From positions 16,393,061 through 16,457,060 of the forward strand of contig CM038912.1 in assembly GCA_021904315.1 (NCBI GenBank): DNA of 64,000 bases, written 5' to 3'. This document shows, piece after piece, positions 11,750-22,705 of the stretch. Position 1 is the first letter of the stretch, and the number at the start of each line of letters is the position of its first letter. Both the position numbers and the translations under genes were made by a program. Source of the DNA: Sphagnum magellanicum. Its lineage: Eukaryota > Streptophyta > Sphagnopsida > Sphagnales > Sphagnaceae. The notes below the pieces were generated by a model. It saw only the letters and a program-made list of their open reading frames with translations, did not search any database and had not been told where the DNA came from.

Positions 11750-12364
11750 TTACACCGGTGGCAGGTGGCAAAATTTCAAGTCAATGTTGAAGACCTTCAC
11801 GAAGGATTCGGTACACAACAGTAGATAGAGATTTGCGCCATGTGGGTGGGGATGGAATTTTCCGTTTTGGAAGCATGATTGTACTACAACTACCTCCCAG
11901 AAATTACCGCCGAAAGTCAACAACACCCAAGGCTCTAGATGGCGTTCTGGAACAATGTAGGATTCAATTTGAATGAGTAAAAACAGGGCTATCTTAATTG
12001 GAATAATGGTGTAAGCGAGAAGAGTAAGGAGCATGAGAAGCAGAGCAAATGGAAGACAAGAAGCAGAGCGAGTGAGCAACCAGCAACGAAACCCAGAATC
12101 AAAGAGCAAAGGCATAAACAAACAAAAAGACTTTTTGGCCATAATTCTTCTTTCTTCTGGCAAAACAACCTCGTGGTGAATGAAAAGCCTTATTTGAAAC
12201 ATGCACATGCAAGCTGTTGATTCTGCTGGCCTTCTTGCCAACAACAATCTGCGGCACCCAAAATGAGGCACAACGAGATTGTGATTTTTGCAAGCGTTTC
12301 GAAATAGCAGCATCCGCTGAAGAATGATGAATTTCGGGACGCGAGTTAGGCTCGCATACTTCAA
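11750..12364 (-). CDS. Doubtful ORF with hydrophobic segment
   Basis: The open frame spans about 204 codons on the minus strand. In-frame ATG choices are near 12313 or, more conservatively, 12142-12140, giving MAKKSFCLFMPLLF... of about 130 aa. The shorter form has a strongly hydrophobic segment (LPFALLLMLLTLLAYTIIP), then PERHLEPWVLLTFGG, and a C-terminus CHLPPV. I do not recognise a family. Local composition is more gene-like than the AT-rich DNA to its right, and the frame is long for this window, but there is no firm evidence of expression or conservation. It could be a small membrane protein, a fragment of a gene, or chance. Confidence 0.25.
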   Translation of the reverse strand: MKYASLTRVPKFIILQRMLLFRNACKNHNLVVPHFGCRRLLLARRPAESTACMCMFQIRLFIHHEVVLPEERRIMAKKSFCLFMPLLFDSGFRCWLLTRSASCLPFALLLMLLTLLAYTIIPIKIALFLLIQIESYIVPERHLEPWVLLTFGGNFWEVVVVQSCFQNGKFHPHPHGANLYLLLCTESFVKVFNIDLKFCHLPPV

Positions 12365-12718
12365 GGTAGCTTCGGGATAAGGGCTCCAAGGGTCAAATCT
12401 GAACCCTTGATTTTCTAAATATTTTTTAATAAATTAATTTCAAATGATTTTTTTCAAGGTTTTTGAGAAGAAGGCCTTGAGCGCTTCCCACAAATACTGG
12501 ACGCTGGTGAGGCCACGTCTCCCATCCTTATTCGTTATTTTCTTTTTCATTATTGAAATTTTTTCATCCATATTTTGGATGCATTAAAAATTTCATCCAT
12601 CTAAATTTCATCCACCTACATGTCAATCTGGGGTTAGTGAGTGTTTTGGTTGGGTTGTTGGTAATTAGTCCCTTCTTAAGATTGAACTCTAATTTGACCC
12701 TAAATCTAGTATAGCAAC
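12365..12718. other. Intergenic, nothing recognised
   Basis: Transition from moderate-GC to AT-rich DNA with simple direct repeats of TTTCATCCA near 12564-12616. No gene is visible. Confidence 0.4.
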
Positions 12719-13150
12719 ATGAAGTCTAATGACATGTTTAAGTTCATGTTAACATCTTTAAAAACTACTATTGGGTTTAAATGTAGTGTATCTAAAGGAT
12801 ATCTTGATCACATATTAGTGCAAAATCATGTCTATAATGACACTTTTGGCCTATGGATAGAAGAGAGAAAAGAGATGTTGCATGAGTATGCTATAAGAGA
12901 TGTTGTATCTCTTAGAGAATTGTATTTTAAAGCAAGAATTGTATTCATATCTAATAGTTCTGCACTTGTAGTGGATAATTCTTTGACACTATCTCAAATG
13001 TCTATGAAGGCTTTTAAGACTTGCTTATTAAACATACAAAATGATAGTAATATATTTACTAGTATTAAGTTACCTATAAAAAATGAATGTCATTTTGATG
13101 ATCAAGTTGGAACATCATTATATTCTAACTTCAATTGTTCAAATTCTTAA
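12719..13150 (+). pseudogene. Fragment resembling type-B (protein-primed) DNA polymerase
   Basis: The 143-aa frame contains MLTSLKTT, then WIEERKEMLHEYAIRDVVSL (residues about 46-65), LRELYFKA and LTLSQMSMKAF, then IKLPIKNE. That order matches the exonuclease-to-polymerase transition of type-B organellar/viral-type DNA polymerases (Pfam DNA_pol_B_2 style): a WL/WIEE...L..Y...DV..L..LY helix, an lTi..la.k.F motif, then an i.LP segment before a gYyGGR block. The expected GGR block is absent and the frame ends at 13150. Such genes occur in Polinton/Maverick elements, linear organelle plasmids and large DNA viruses; which source applies cannot be told. It is an incomplete remnant with no recognisable partner genes beside it. 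The match is from motif reading only. Confidence 0.45.
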
Positions 13151-14551
13151 AACAATGAGATCAAACTAAAATAACAACTTCATGGCCTCGGGTGGACCAT
13201 AGCTTAGCAACAACCCATAATCACAATTGTAAGAAATTGAAAAGTTAGTCGACAATATGAACGGTATATTTAGCTCATTGTTCCATGGGAAGAATGTTAA
13301 CATAATCTTTTATCTAGTGATAGTGCCCATCATTAGGAACCTAGGTCCTTGAAAATGAACTCACATCGTCATCTTCAATAAACATTCAATAAACCGCCTT
13401 AGCCATCCTTGGGAGTAGGAATGGATTCCAAATAAATTGCCAATGTACAAGCATTAGAAGGTAGTGGTGGACAATCCCCCATTGATCAATCCACTTTAGT
13501 GCACATAACCCTTCTAGCCAATTCTTTTACGCGTTTTAATGATTTTGCCAGGTTTAAATCCAATGTTTTCAAGTTGATTGAACATTTTTCATTGGTTGGT
13601 GCAAAGTTAAAGTCACGCCAAGGTTATCAACATTAGTCTTGTCACATCACATCAATCACGTTTGTTTTGATGTTGATGTAACATTGCATCATGTTTGTTT
13701 AAATTCAATCTATGTTGAATACAATAATTTTTGTATCATAGATAAAATAATTACTCCTTAGACATAACACATGCGGACTATGTAAAAAAATTACCATGGA
13801 AACTGGGTTTGTCTTTCTTTCTTCATGGAGGATATTTTGTGATTGCATTGTAGAATGGCAACATTTCATGTTGAGGGTAAACTTGAGTTGACATTCCTCA
13901 CTAATGATTTTGGAATTATGCATGTTATTGAAAAATGTTTGTGTGTAATGTTTGGTTTCCAGCTTGGAATTGTGCACATTTCTAAGGACAATACGTGTGA
14001 TGACAATGTTATTAAATTTATCTACTAGATTCCACTTCCTAGTGCCCAAGGATTGTAATGCATTCTCAATGTTGGAAGATTTAGGATCATTAGGGAAAAT
14101 CTCTTCAAAAGTTCTCCCAAAACATTGTCTTGACACCAGGCACTATTGTGTTTATTGCCAATGTTGCCACCGATGGTGTTCATGTTAAGGACAAACCAAT
14201 CGGTGTCACTCAAGATTATGAAACTACATTCATAAACTTGTGCGACTCTTCCAACAAGGATGGACTCAAACATTGTCAATTTCTTTATACACCCCTCTAA
14301 CTTTTCATTTTTGAATCTTATTGCTTCTTATGTTCCACTCCAATCCATTCAATAGGTTGCATCTATGTTTACCCCTTCTTTTTTTATTGTGGTGGATTGC
14401 CTTAAGGTAATGTCTTTTGCCTACCATGCCACCTTGAAGTTGAGAAAACTAAACTACAATTGAACATGTTCCTTACATTCCATCCACATTTGATGGGGAT
14501 GTTATTTTTGAACTCCCACCAATTGATAATCTCCACAACCATTTTGGTTAG
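13151..14551. other. Unassigned AT-rich DNA
   Basis: Several overlapping open frames occur (for example 13705-14136 and 14025-14279 on the minus strand). I cannot link them to a family. They may be eroded parts of the flanking elements. Confidence 0.35.
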
Positions 14552-17500
14552 ATGCAAGGAATGGACAAAAAATATGATGGCCATTTTTGGTGTAAGGTCG
14601 AAATAATAAACATCAAGAATGATTTCAACCTTACTTTTCACAAGGTAGCCCCAATGAAATTGCTTGGATTGGTGATATTGTTCATGTTTTCACTAATGAT
14701 CATTTCATTCCTAGTCCGCCTAATTGCAAAACCTGCAATGTTGAGTCATTTTGTGTCAACACATGTGTAGCCCACATGCATTACATTGTGCATAAGCAAG
14801 AAAATTTGACTCAAGTGACGATTCACCTAGGTACACATGAACATCTAGTGGTAGAGGGCAGGTGTGAGAAGTCATTGAACAAGTCAAAACCTTGTTTTAA
14901 TAAGAGGTGTTTCACACTTTGTCAATCATTGCATTGGTTGTAAGAATTTTTTTTTGTCCCAACACTTACTTAATGAGGATGGTGAGAAGCCGGTGGAACC
15001 TTTGAAAGGAGACAAATTGTGCAAAATGATGGACAAGTTCACAACCCTCAATTTTCCCAATGTTAGGAAATGGTTGCATTTCTTAAGCATTGTCAAAGTT
15101 ACAAAGGATATGTTTCCAGCATTTTGGCTTTCAAAGGCCAGTAGTGGTTATGATTACATTCAAGATAGTTATTTTCCAAGACAACATTATGGAAAAAAAA
15201 TGTTGTTGTTCAAGATGTCTATGGATGGAAATAATAGTAGATATGATTTGATGAAATGAATGCAACTTGGTGGTGACCTCTAAATACCTTGGATCATGTT
15301 TGATCATGTGAAATGTGTCCAAGATTGGAGAACCCTTGCCTACCATGTGTATTTTCCAGTCTATTGTAAAGTGATGATGATTGCCCTTTGTGACATGTAA
15401 TCTGAAAACACATATGTTCAATGTGTCCTATGGCAAAAGTTGAATAAGGTGATGTCAAAAAATGGTGTTCCTAATCCAAACTTCAAGGGTGTCATTGGTC
15501 TCAAGCCAATTGGAACACAATGCAAATCATGTATGGTAATGGGGATCCAAGTGAATTAATGGTCAATAGGGAGCAAACGTGTTATTTCCACTAGATTCAA
15601 TCTATATACACACACACAAAACAACAAATCAAACAAGAGATGCACAAACAACACAAGACCTTGTGTTATGAATACAAGAGTGCCACCTTGTTGGAAAAAA
15701 CAGATGCTCACTATTTCACTATTTGATGCTAATGAAAGGGCTGCGAATGCAGTTGGGCTTCAAAAGTTGGATAATTGGTTCAATTTTTGGCACTTCTGTG
15801 TCAAACAATGGGGAGGTTTTATGATACGTGTAATGTTCCCATCCTTTTTTCACATTTTCCATCCCATCTTGTTTGGATGGCATGTTTACAATATGTTAGA
15901 ATTCATTTGAAAATGAGGTTAATAGACAATATTATGTTTTGTAAAAAACTCCTTTGGAGAAGCTTCCGGAAATGCTCACTTGCAACTTTTAAGAAACAAT
16001 TCATAACATATGGCTTCAACAATTAAGGAAAAGGGGATCTTGTTTGTACATTACAAATTTTGATGATTATGTTCAAGCTTTGAAGCAAATAAGTTACAAC
16101 ATTGTATTATTATTTCAAGAAGGGTGGTCCATCAGGTCAAGGGCCTAATAGGAGTGAATTTATCATGTGTAAAACAATTCAATCTAGTGACTTGAAACAC
16201 CTTGCATAGGCAATTATGAAATATACACTAGGCTCATATTTCATAATTAGAATTGCACACATGGAAGGGGAAGAAATCTTTGGTTCTTGCCATAGAAGCC
16301 AAATTTGCTTCTAGGATCAAAAAGGGATTCACATAGGCACGATTGTGTCAATTCTTCTCGCCCATGTGTCAACACCCAAACAAAAGAATGATATGTGCAA
16401 ATTGAACGACTTTCATGCAATGCTAATCGGTATAAGGTTGTGGATATCACTAATGGAGGTGTTGAGGTCTTGGAAGATCTATACAAAGATGAATTATGGA
16501 ATATAAAACGATGTTCCCTTTACCTCACACATCTAGTGTTCAACATTGCAAAAAACCATCAAACCTTATTATACTACAAGGATAATTACCAAGTTGACTA
16601 CCATTGGGGTGTTCTTGCCCCTACTTATTCAAGTTTGTTGTCTCAATTCATAGGTGTGCCCCTCAAGCTTCACAAGTTTTAGTTATGTGCAAATTATATA
16701 AATCATTGTGTGGGGATATGAAGTGTAAGTATGCAATCAACGAATCAACAATTTTGTCTATTTAGCCTACGTAAAAAAGGACCAATCTTTCATAAGATGA
16801 ACATAATATGAAGTGAAATCTCTTGAGAAAGTAGGCTTTGTTCTCAATAAATGAAAACCTATCCATCTTCAAAATATGTTTGGTTGGGAAAGTTTTGTTT
16901 CAATAAATCAACCAACAAATGCAATGTCATGGCTACCAACATGGAATGGGAAGGTTGTTCACCACGCACTACCATACACTATGTTAAAACAACATTACAT
17001 AGTGGGAGGCTAATTGGCTTTTTGTAAAGATTTTCAAGTTTAGTGATTGGAAGTTCCCATTTGTTGATATGGATGAATTTACAAGATTTTGTGGTTGTCA
17101 CTTAGATTTTGTGATAGGTAACCTAACAAGTTACTTAATTAATTTGTGATAGAACCTAACTAATCAAAGAACCTGACAAGTAACATTACACTAGGTTTAT
17201 AAATAGGTTGACAAATATTTAGTCAACTAATAGTCTTTAGAACAAGTGGTTGGTAGAACAAGTAGTAAATTGGACATGTAGTTAAACACAGTATAACTTT
17301 TTGAAATTTTTTGGAGTATAAATGCTTATACAAATTAATGATTGTTTAAATGGTCCATTTGGACTAATTAACTTTTGAATTCATTTGTAAAAAACTAGGA
17401 GGATAGATTTGGTTTGAACCAATTTTTGATTGAACTTTGAACTTTTAGTTCTATGTTTTTTCTTCTTTCACTTTAAAGAAACATGAAGCATTTTGTTTTT

Positions 17501-17867
17501 TCAATAATGTTTTTTTAAAGCTTTTAGCAATTTGAATACATGTTACTTAGGAATTATACATAGATTTAGATTTTTAATTTTAAGTGTATTTGTTGTTGTT
17601 TTCAGAACATGTTACTAGGAAAATCAAAAGTTGAAAACTTTAATGGGAATAGAAAAACTCGTTAACAATGGGAAAACTTTAGACAAGAGGCAATATGAAG
17701 TTACAATTGGGAACTTCACAACCTGCACTTGCATGGATTTTGTGATTGTGATTTCAAGCTCATTGGGGAAACAAAGGAAATGGGTGTTATGTAAACACAT
17801 GTGCTATGTGTTGCAACATGTCATGTTTTGTGGGGAATTTGAAATTTTCATTCATTTCTTGACTTAG
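14552..17867 (+). mobile_element. Eroded DNA transposon: SWIM-domain transposase (MULE-type, tentative)
   Basis: A transposase-like protein can be followed through several frames with stops and shifts. In order: VTIHLGTHEH...EGRC (about 14814-14868), LLNEDGEKPVEPLKGDKLC (14960-15030), YDYIQDSYFP (about 15146-15177), CKVMMIALCDM (15365-15400), WQKLNKVMSKNGVPNPNFKG (about 15430-15490), MVNREQTCYFH (about 15560-15592), DNWFNFWHFCVKQWGGF (15770-15825), and a C-terminal SWIM zinc finger. The wording resembles SWIM-zinc-finger transposase-like proteins repeated in fern and other seed-free plant genomes. Assignment to the Mutator-like superfamily rests on the C-terminal SWIM finger and domain order and is tentative. 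I found no terminal inverted repeats. The element is clearly non-functional. Confidence 0.65.
17631..17867 (+). pseudogene. SWIM zinc-finger fragment of the transposase
   Basis: The 78-aa frame reads YEVTIGNFTTCTCMDF, then GKQRKWVLCKHMCYVLQHV. The spacing C-x-C, 19 residues, C-x-H fits the SWIM consensus CxCx(n)CxH exactly, and the surrounding aromatic residues fit as well. This is the best preserved part of the element at 14552-17867 and marks its 3' coding end. Confidence 0.75.
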
Positions 17868-20070
17868 AATTACAATGAAGTTCATCGCTTATTGATTCGT
17901 TCTATAATTTTTACAAAAGTAAGAGTAATAATTAAAAGTGACACCAATTCTTTTAAGAAATTGTGTCCATTGTAACACTCAAAATAATGTTATGTGTTTC
18001 ACTCCAAGGCCAAAAATTGTGCTAGTTATTAATATGTTTTCATTTGCTGAAGGATTAGATTAATGTTGATTCATAAATTTGTTAGATATGAATCATGTTT
18101 CATTTTGTGAGAAATCACATCAGATTGAGTGTGTTAGTTAAATATTGACTAATAATGCACAACACAATATTGGGTGGTTTAATTACGTCATCTTATTCTT
18201 ACACTTAAACAAAGTTAGGAGAATATGGTTTTTGTGATTAAAATATTCCATTGATGTAGATGGAATAATTTTGCCACATAGAAAAAATATTTTTGTATAC
18301 GTGACAAAGAATATTCCAAAAAGATTTATTTGTGATCACAAGAATCAATCTCACATGCTCATGCTCATGTAACAACTATGTTGATTTTATCCCATTTTCA
18401 GAAGTGAGGTTGGAATTGTTACAATTAGGATTGGTAGAAAGGATCATCCTAAACAACAAATTTTTCTTAAAAACTTGAATTTTGTTGGAATTTTAAAGGG
18501 TGTTATAGTGGGAAAGAAGGAAGAAAAATTTGCAATCATAACACAATTGGGATTTAGAGGTTCATAGCCACGATCAATATAATAGAACAAATTTGAAAAT
18601 ATGATCAAAACGTAAAAGCTTTATAGACATGGCCCACATACAAGTTTGAACTTCAATAAAGTTCCTTTTGCTAGCAAGGACTGAAGGAAACAAATTTTTT
18701 ACAAATGCAAGATTGAAGATAGTTCTACAAGTTTTCAAAGTCAACAACAATTTCAAAGATTGAAAGTAATGGCCCACATACAAAGACACACATGTGCAAC
18801 ATGTACAAAAAGGAAACACCAACATATAAATAAAAGGAAATAGATTTCAATCTTGAATGGAGTCATTCAAGGAAGCATGCACTTCTTGCAAAAACTTATT
18901 GAACAAGCAAGACAAGATAGAAAAGAAAGAAGGCTTGCTATACATAGTAAGACTGTAAAATCCATAAGAAATGCATGTTTTTTATTCCCATAAGTTGTTT
19001 GTGAGTTTGATGCTTCTCCATTGCACCACTACAAACTACAAAAATCACTACAAAAATACAAGTGATACAAGTGCAACTTGCAACAATGAATTACAAATTA
19101 GAACATGAAGACCTTCAATTTGGATCAAATGTAAGTTTCCTCAAGATCTTTACATCTAACATCCATTGATGTTGCAACTTTGGAGCTTTCTTAAACATTC
19201 AATAGGACACTTTAATGTGATGAAATCTCATCTTACTACAATACTACTGAGTTAATATCCTATATCAATACTCACAACAAACTTTGATACAAAGATTTCA
19301 TGTGTACATGTGATGCAACAAGTTGGGGAGGAGTGGAGTGACGATGGAAATTGTGCACTTATGTGACATCTAGCATCCAACACATGCATTATAGTCTTCA
19401 GGAAACATCTAATTAGAATCATCCACCAACAAGATGGTAACACACCCTTTCTCCATCATTGAATTTTGACAATTTTTTTTAAAATGATGGTTCATTATCC
19501 TTAAGGCTCTTTGCATGGTTGTATTTTTTGGTCATATCATGGTGAAAATTTGCCACAAAATAAAATAAAATGCTAGTTTAGACATTATAAAATCAACAAG
19601 GTGCGCCCTTACTCATCAAGGGCTTTTCAATGGTACCAAAGATGTAACAAGCCCCATGGTTTGGGAAATCTCAATGTGACAAAACATACAAACTACCTCC
19701 CTTAATAGTAGAATATGGAGAGAAAACTAGCATACATTCTCTTCACTACAAGCACACACAAAGTTTAGAGCATGCACAACAACCAAATCTCTGCCATGGT
19801 TATAAAAGGTATACATTACCTTAAGGTCAGTTTCATTATTAAATAATCCTCAAAATATTGAAACCAAATTTTCTGAAAATATGAAGTTGATATATTGAAA
19901 ATCACTATAAATAACATAGGCTACACTCTGAATAATTTCATTACTCATATGAAAATATCATAATAAATCATGGAAAAATAATAATTTCAAGATTAAAAAA
20001 TGAATTAATTTGTGAAAAGTATAGATTCATTTTGTCAATGTGGAAACTGACCCAAGGCTTACGGGTACTG
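17868..20070. other. Unassigned AT-rich DNA
   Basis: No supportable gene. Purine-rich and A-rich text with short open frames only. A copy of a dispersed repeat is at 19601-19695. Confidence 0.4.
19601..19695. repeat. Dispersed repeat, copy A (mate at 22612-22705)
   Basis: GTGCGCCCTTACTCATCAAG, then GGCTTTTCAA, CCCCATGGTTTGGGA and TGTGACAAAACA are found in the same order at 22612-22705 with point differences. The two copies lie 3 kb apart in the same orientation. They could be parts of two related elements or the ends of one. Confidence 0.7.
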
Positions 20071-20385
20071 ATTACTGGCCAGCATGAACCAACAGCCACC
20101 AGCACAGCATGAGAGATGGATGATGAGTGGATAGAAAACATTTTCTCATTGAGTTCCAGTTTGTATGAATTAGTTGCCAGAATGAACCAACCAACCAACC
20201 AGCCACTGGCAGCCCCATGCAGGATGGATGAAGAGTGAACTGGAAAACACTTTTTCCAATCAGGTTCCAGTTCCTCTTAATTACTGGCCAGAATGAAACA
20301 ACAGCCACCAGTGGCACCATGAGGGATGGATGGATGGTGGATGGACAGGAAAAAAAAAAATACATTTTTCAACAGGTTCTAACGC
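20071..20385. repeat. Tandem repeat, about 100-110 bp x 3
   Basis: Copies start at 20071, 20169 and 20280 with ATTACTGGCCAG or ATTAGTTGCCAG, followed by AATGAACCAACAGCCACCAG-like text, then GATGGATGA..GTGGA, a run of A/T, and GGTTCCAGTT. Copy 2 carries an expanded CCAA microsatellite (ACCAACCAACCAACC) and copy 3 an expanded GGAT run. Minus-strand frames at 19968-20365 read through the repeat and are not genes. Confidence 0.8.
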
Positions 20386-20747
20386 CTGATGTTGGTGGTG
20401 GGTAGCTCTCTGTTGGCTTCTCATTGTGCAAATGTTGGCTTCTCAACAATTTTTGTGCACAAATTGTCCTGTTCCGATGCGCATGGTTCTCAAGGTGTGG
20501 CAATAAATACAATACGATGATAGAGGCAAGCTTCAAACAGTGAACACTCTTGAATAATTAATTAATTTTGAACAATTCAGGTTGAGAAAAAAAAATCTTA
20601 AATATTCCCCAAAAAGTTTTTTTTTTTTGGTCCTTCACAAAAAGATTTCTTTGATCTATTTGAAAATTATTATTTAAAAAAATATTTTAAAATATTTTTA
20701 AAATATAAATCTATATATAAATCTATATATTTACAAATAATATGGTT

Positions 20748-21300
20748 AGTGTGGAAGCTGCCAAGGTACTACTACTAACGGTATGAAAAGAGGTAGAAGG
20801 AATAAGAAGAGGAAGAGAGATAGGTGCCAATGGAAGGAAGGAGTGTGAGTCTTAGATCCTCAACAAAAGTAGCAAAAAGGTCGGAATTTTGTTTGTTACA
20901 AAATATATGTTACAGTTGTCTGTCAGCCAGGCTGAGGGGTGTGGGACAACGTTCCATGCAGACCATGGAAATTGGTAGCTATAGCGAAAAGGCCAGGTTC
21001 TTATATAAAGAGGGTATGACTGACTGACTACTCATAGGAAGTATACAGACCTCATGTTGGGTGAGATTGTGGGACCCCGTATTCAGAGTGAGTCAGAGAA
21101 TCCCGTCTCTTATCTGCTTCACACCTCGTAGGCTCCACACACACCCAAATCCATTCCAATCCTCTTATCTTTGTGCAAGTCTCGCGTGCACAAAGAGAGA
21201 GAGAGACAGAGAGGACTTCATTTGCAACTAGGTGGTCTCCTACTTTCCTCACAGCAAACTAACTGAGAGTAAATTAGAGATATTGTAAAGTCACACTGTT
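20748..21300 (+). promoter_or_regulatory. Orphan promoter-like segment with TATA box
   Basis: A moderate-GC island in AT-rich DNA. TTATATAAAG at about 21000-21009 is a good TATA box, followed by GACTGACTGACTAC and a leader-like region. A short AG run at 21199-21210 lies in CACAAAGAGAGAGAGAG. No ORF with a recognisable product follows before the tandem duplication at 21323. It may drive a non-coding transcript, be a remnant of a gene, or be an LTR-type promoter. Confidence 0.3.
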
Positions 21301-21322
21301 TTCACCCCATCCCTAACGCCCT

Positions 21323-21533
21323 CTTTTAGTTGTATCAGCAAAGTAAGGAAATTTTATTAAATCTCAGTATGAAATGCTGAAACTCAGTACGAAATGCTGA
21401 ATCTCAACATTTAATGCAGAACGTTCTTTTAGTTGTATCAGTAAAGTAAAGTAAGGAAATTTTATTAAATCTCAGAATGAAATGCTGAAACTCAGTGCGA
21501 AATGCTGAATCTCAACATTTAATGCAGAACGTT
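21323..21533. repeat. Tandem duplication, 103 and 108 bp
   Basis: Copy 1 is 21323-21425 and copy 2 is 21426-21533. Both begin CTTTTAGTTGTATCAG and end TTTAATGCAGAACGTT. Copy 2 has an additional AAGTA unit. Inside each copy a shorter unit, CTCAG(T/A)(A/G)(T/C)GAAATGCTGA, is itself repeated, so this is a nested repeat. Identity is high, which suggests a recent event. Confidence 0.9.
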
Positions 21534-22288
21534 CGAGAGGAATTTGTAGTACCTGTGTCTGTCCAAACTCAGGGTACTCTTGCTGTGTTTTCATGACTTT
21601 TTACAGATATCTCTATTAGAATACACTTTTTCTCTACTTCCCACCCCCAAATGCTAGCCTGTTTGTGGTTTTCAATAAAGCTAATCCCAATAAGCCAAGA
21701 TTAGCTCTGTTCCCAATAAGCCAAGATTAAGTCTACTTTGTTGAGATTAAGTCTCTCAGATGAGTGCTACTTTTCTCAAAGAGATGGTACCATATTAACA
21801 AGATGCCCGGTCTCCACCCCTCCCCCAAAACCCAAAACCAGCCATGAATGAAACCCATTTGACCCATTTCCGCATGTGAACAAATTTGGAAGAAATGTGG
21901 GTTTGTTGTGAGAGTTGAAATTTTAGAGGTTAGATATCCAAAGCAACAAGTTCATTCTCTAAGTAAGATAAAGGAATTCAAAATCAAAAACTGGTGCAAA
22001 ATCTATAATGCATCTACCTATCTAGGAGATTTTTCATGGATGAATTCCAAATCCCCCAACACACTTGTCTGAAAAAGGTTCTTGCAGAACAAAATTGTCA
22101 AAGAAGATGTCCACATAACAAATTTGTACGGGGAAGTTTGGAGAGTATTTATGTGAAAGTACGCACTTTTCACCCTTGAGAAAAGACAGCATAAGAATTC
22201 GAGTTGTTAGAACAATGCATATGAACAAGTACGAGTATCTAGTTTGACCCCACGTTTGTTCTTTTGAGTGATATAATAATAAAGACTT

Positions 22289-22324
22289 GTGTAGCCTGTG
22301 CCGTTGGCCCAAGTGTGAACACAT
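22289..22324. repeat. Short dispersed repeat, copy A (mate at 63940-63975)
   Basis: A 36-bp segment containing GCCTGTGCC(G/A)TTGGC(C/T)CAAG matches 63940-63975 at about 31 of 36 positions. Such a short conserved block between otherwise different contexts suggests an element terminus or a conserved internal site of a repeat family. Confidence 0.6.
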
Positions 22325-22611
22325 CGAGGGCTCAACTGATTTTTCCTTTCAAACCCAATTTTTGCAATTTGTTTGAATTTTCAGCAACAAAATCCACTCA
22401 AAAAGCAATATTTTTCACACCTTAGCTCTGAAACTTTTGAAATAAACTCTATTAAATCTGACTCACCCAGGGCTCTCCAACAACACCACGAAGATAGCTT
22501 CCAAATTCCAATACTTTTTTCAGTTTCGATTTTATTTAATTTTCATTGAGAAAATGGTTCAATAATCAATAGCTTCCACACCATAGGTCTAAAGAATCTC
22601 AAGCCAAGTCA

Positions 22612-22705
22612 GTGCACCCTTACTCATCAAGAGCTTTCCAAAGATAACAAGAACACAACATGAGGCTCCATGGTATGGGAGATCTGATCGCGACAAAACA
22701 AAACA
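22612..22705. repeat. Dispersed repeat, copy B (mate at 19601-19695)
   Basis: Contains GTGCACCCTTACTCATCAAG, AGCTTTCCAA, CTCCATGGTATGGGA and GCGACAAAACA, aligned with the copy 3 kb upstream. Confidence 0.7.
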
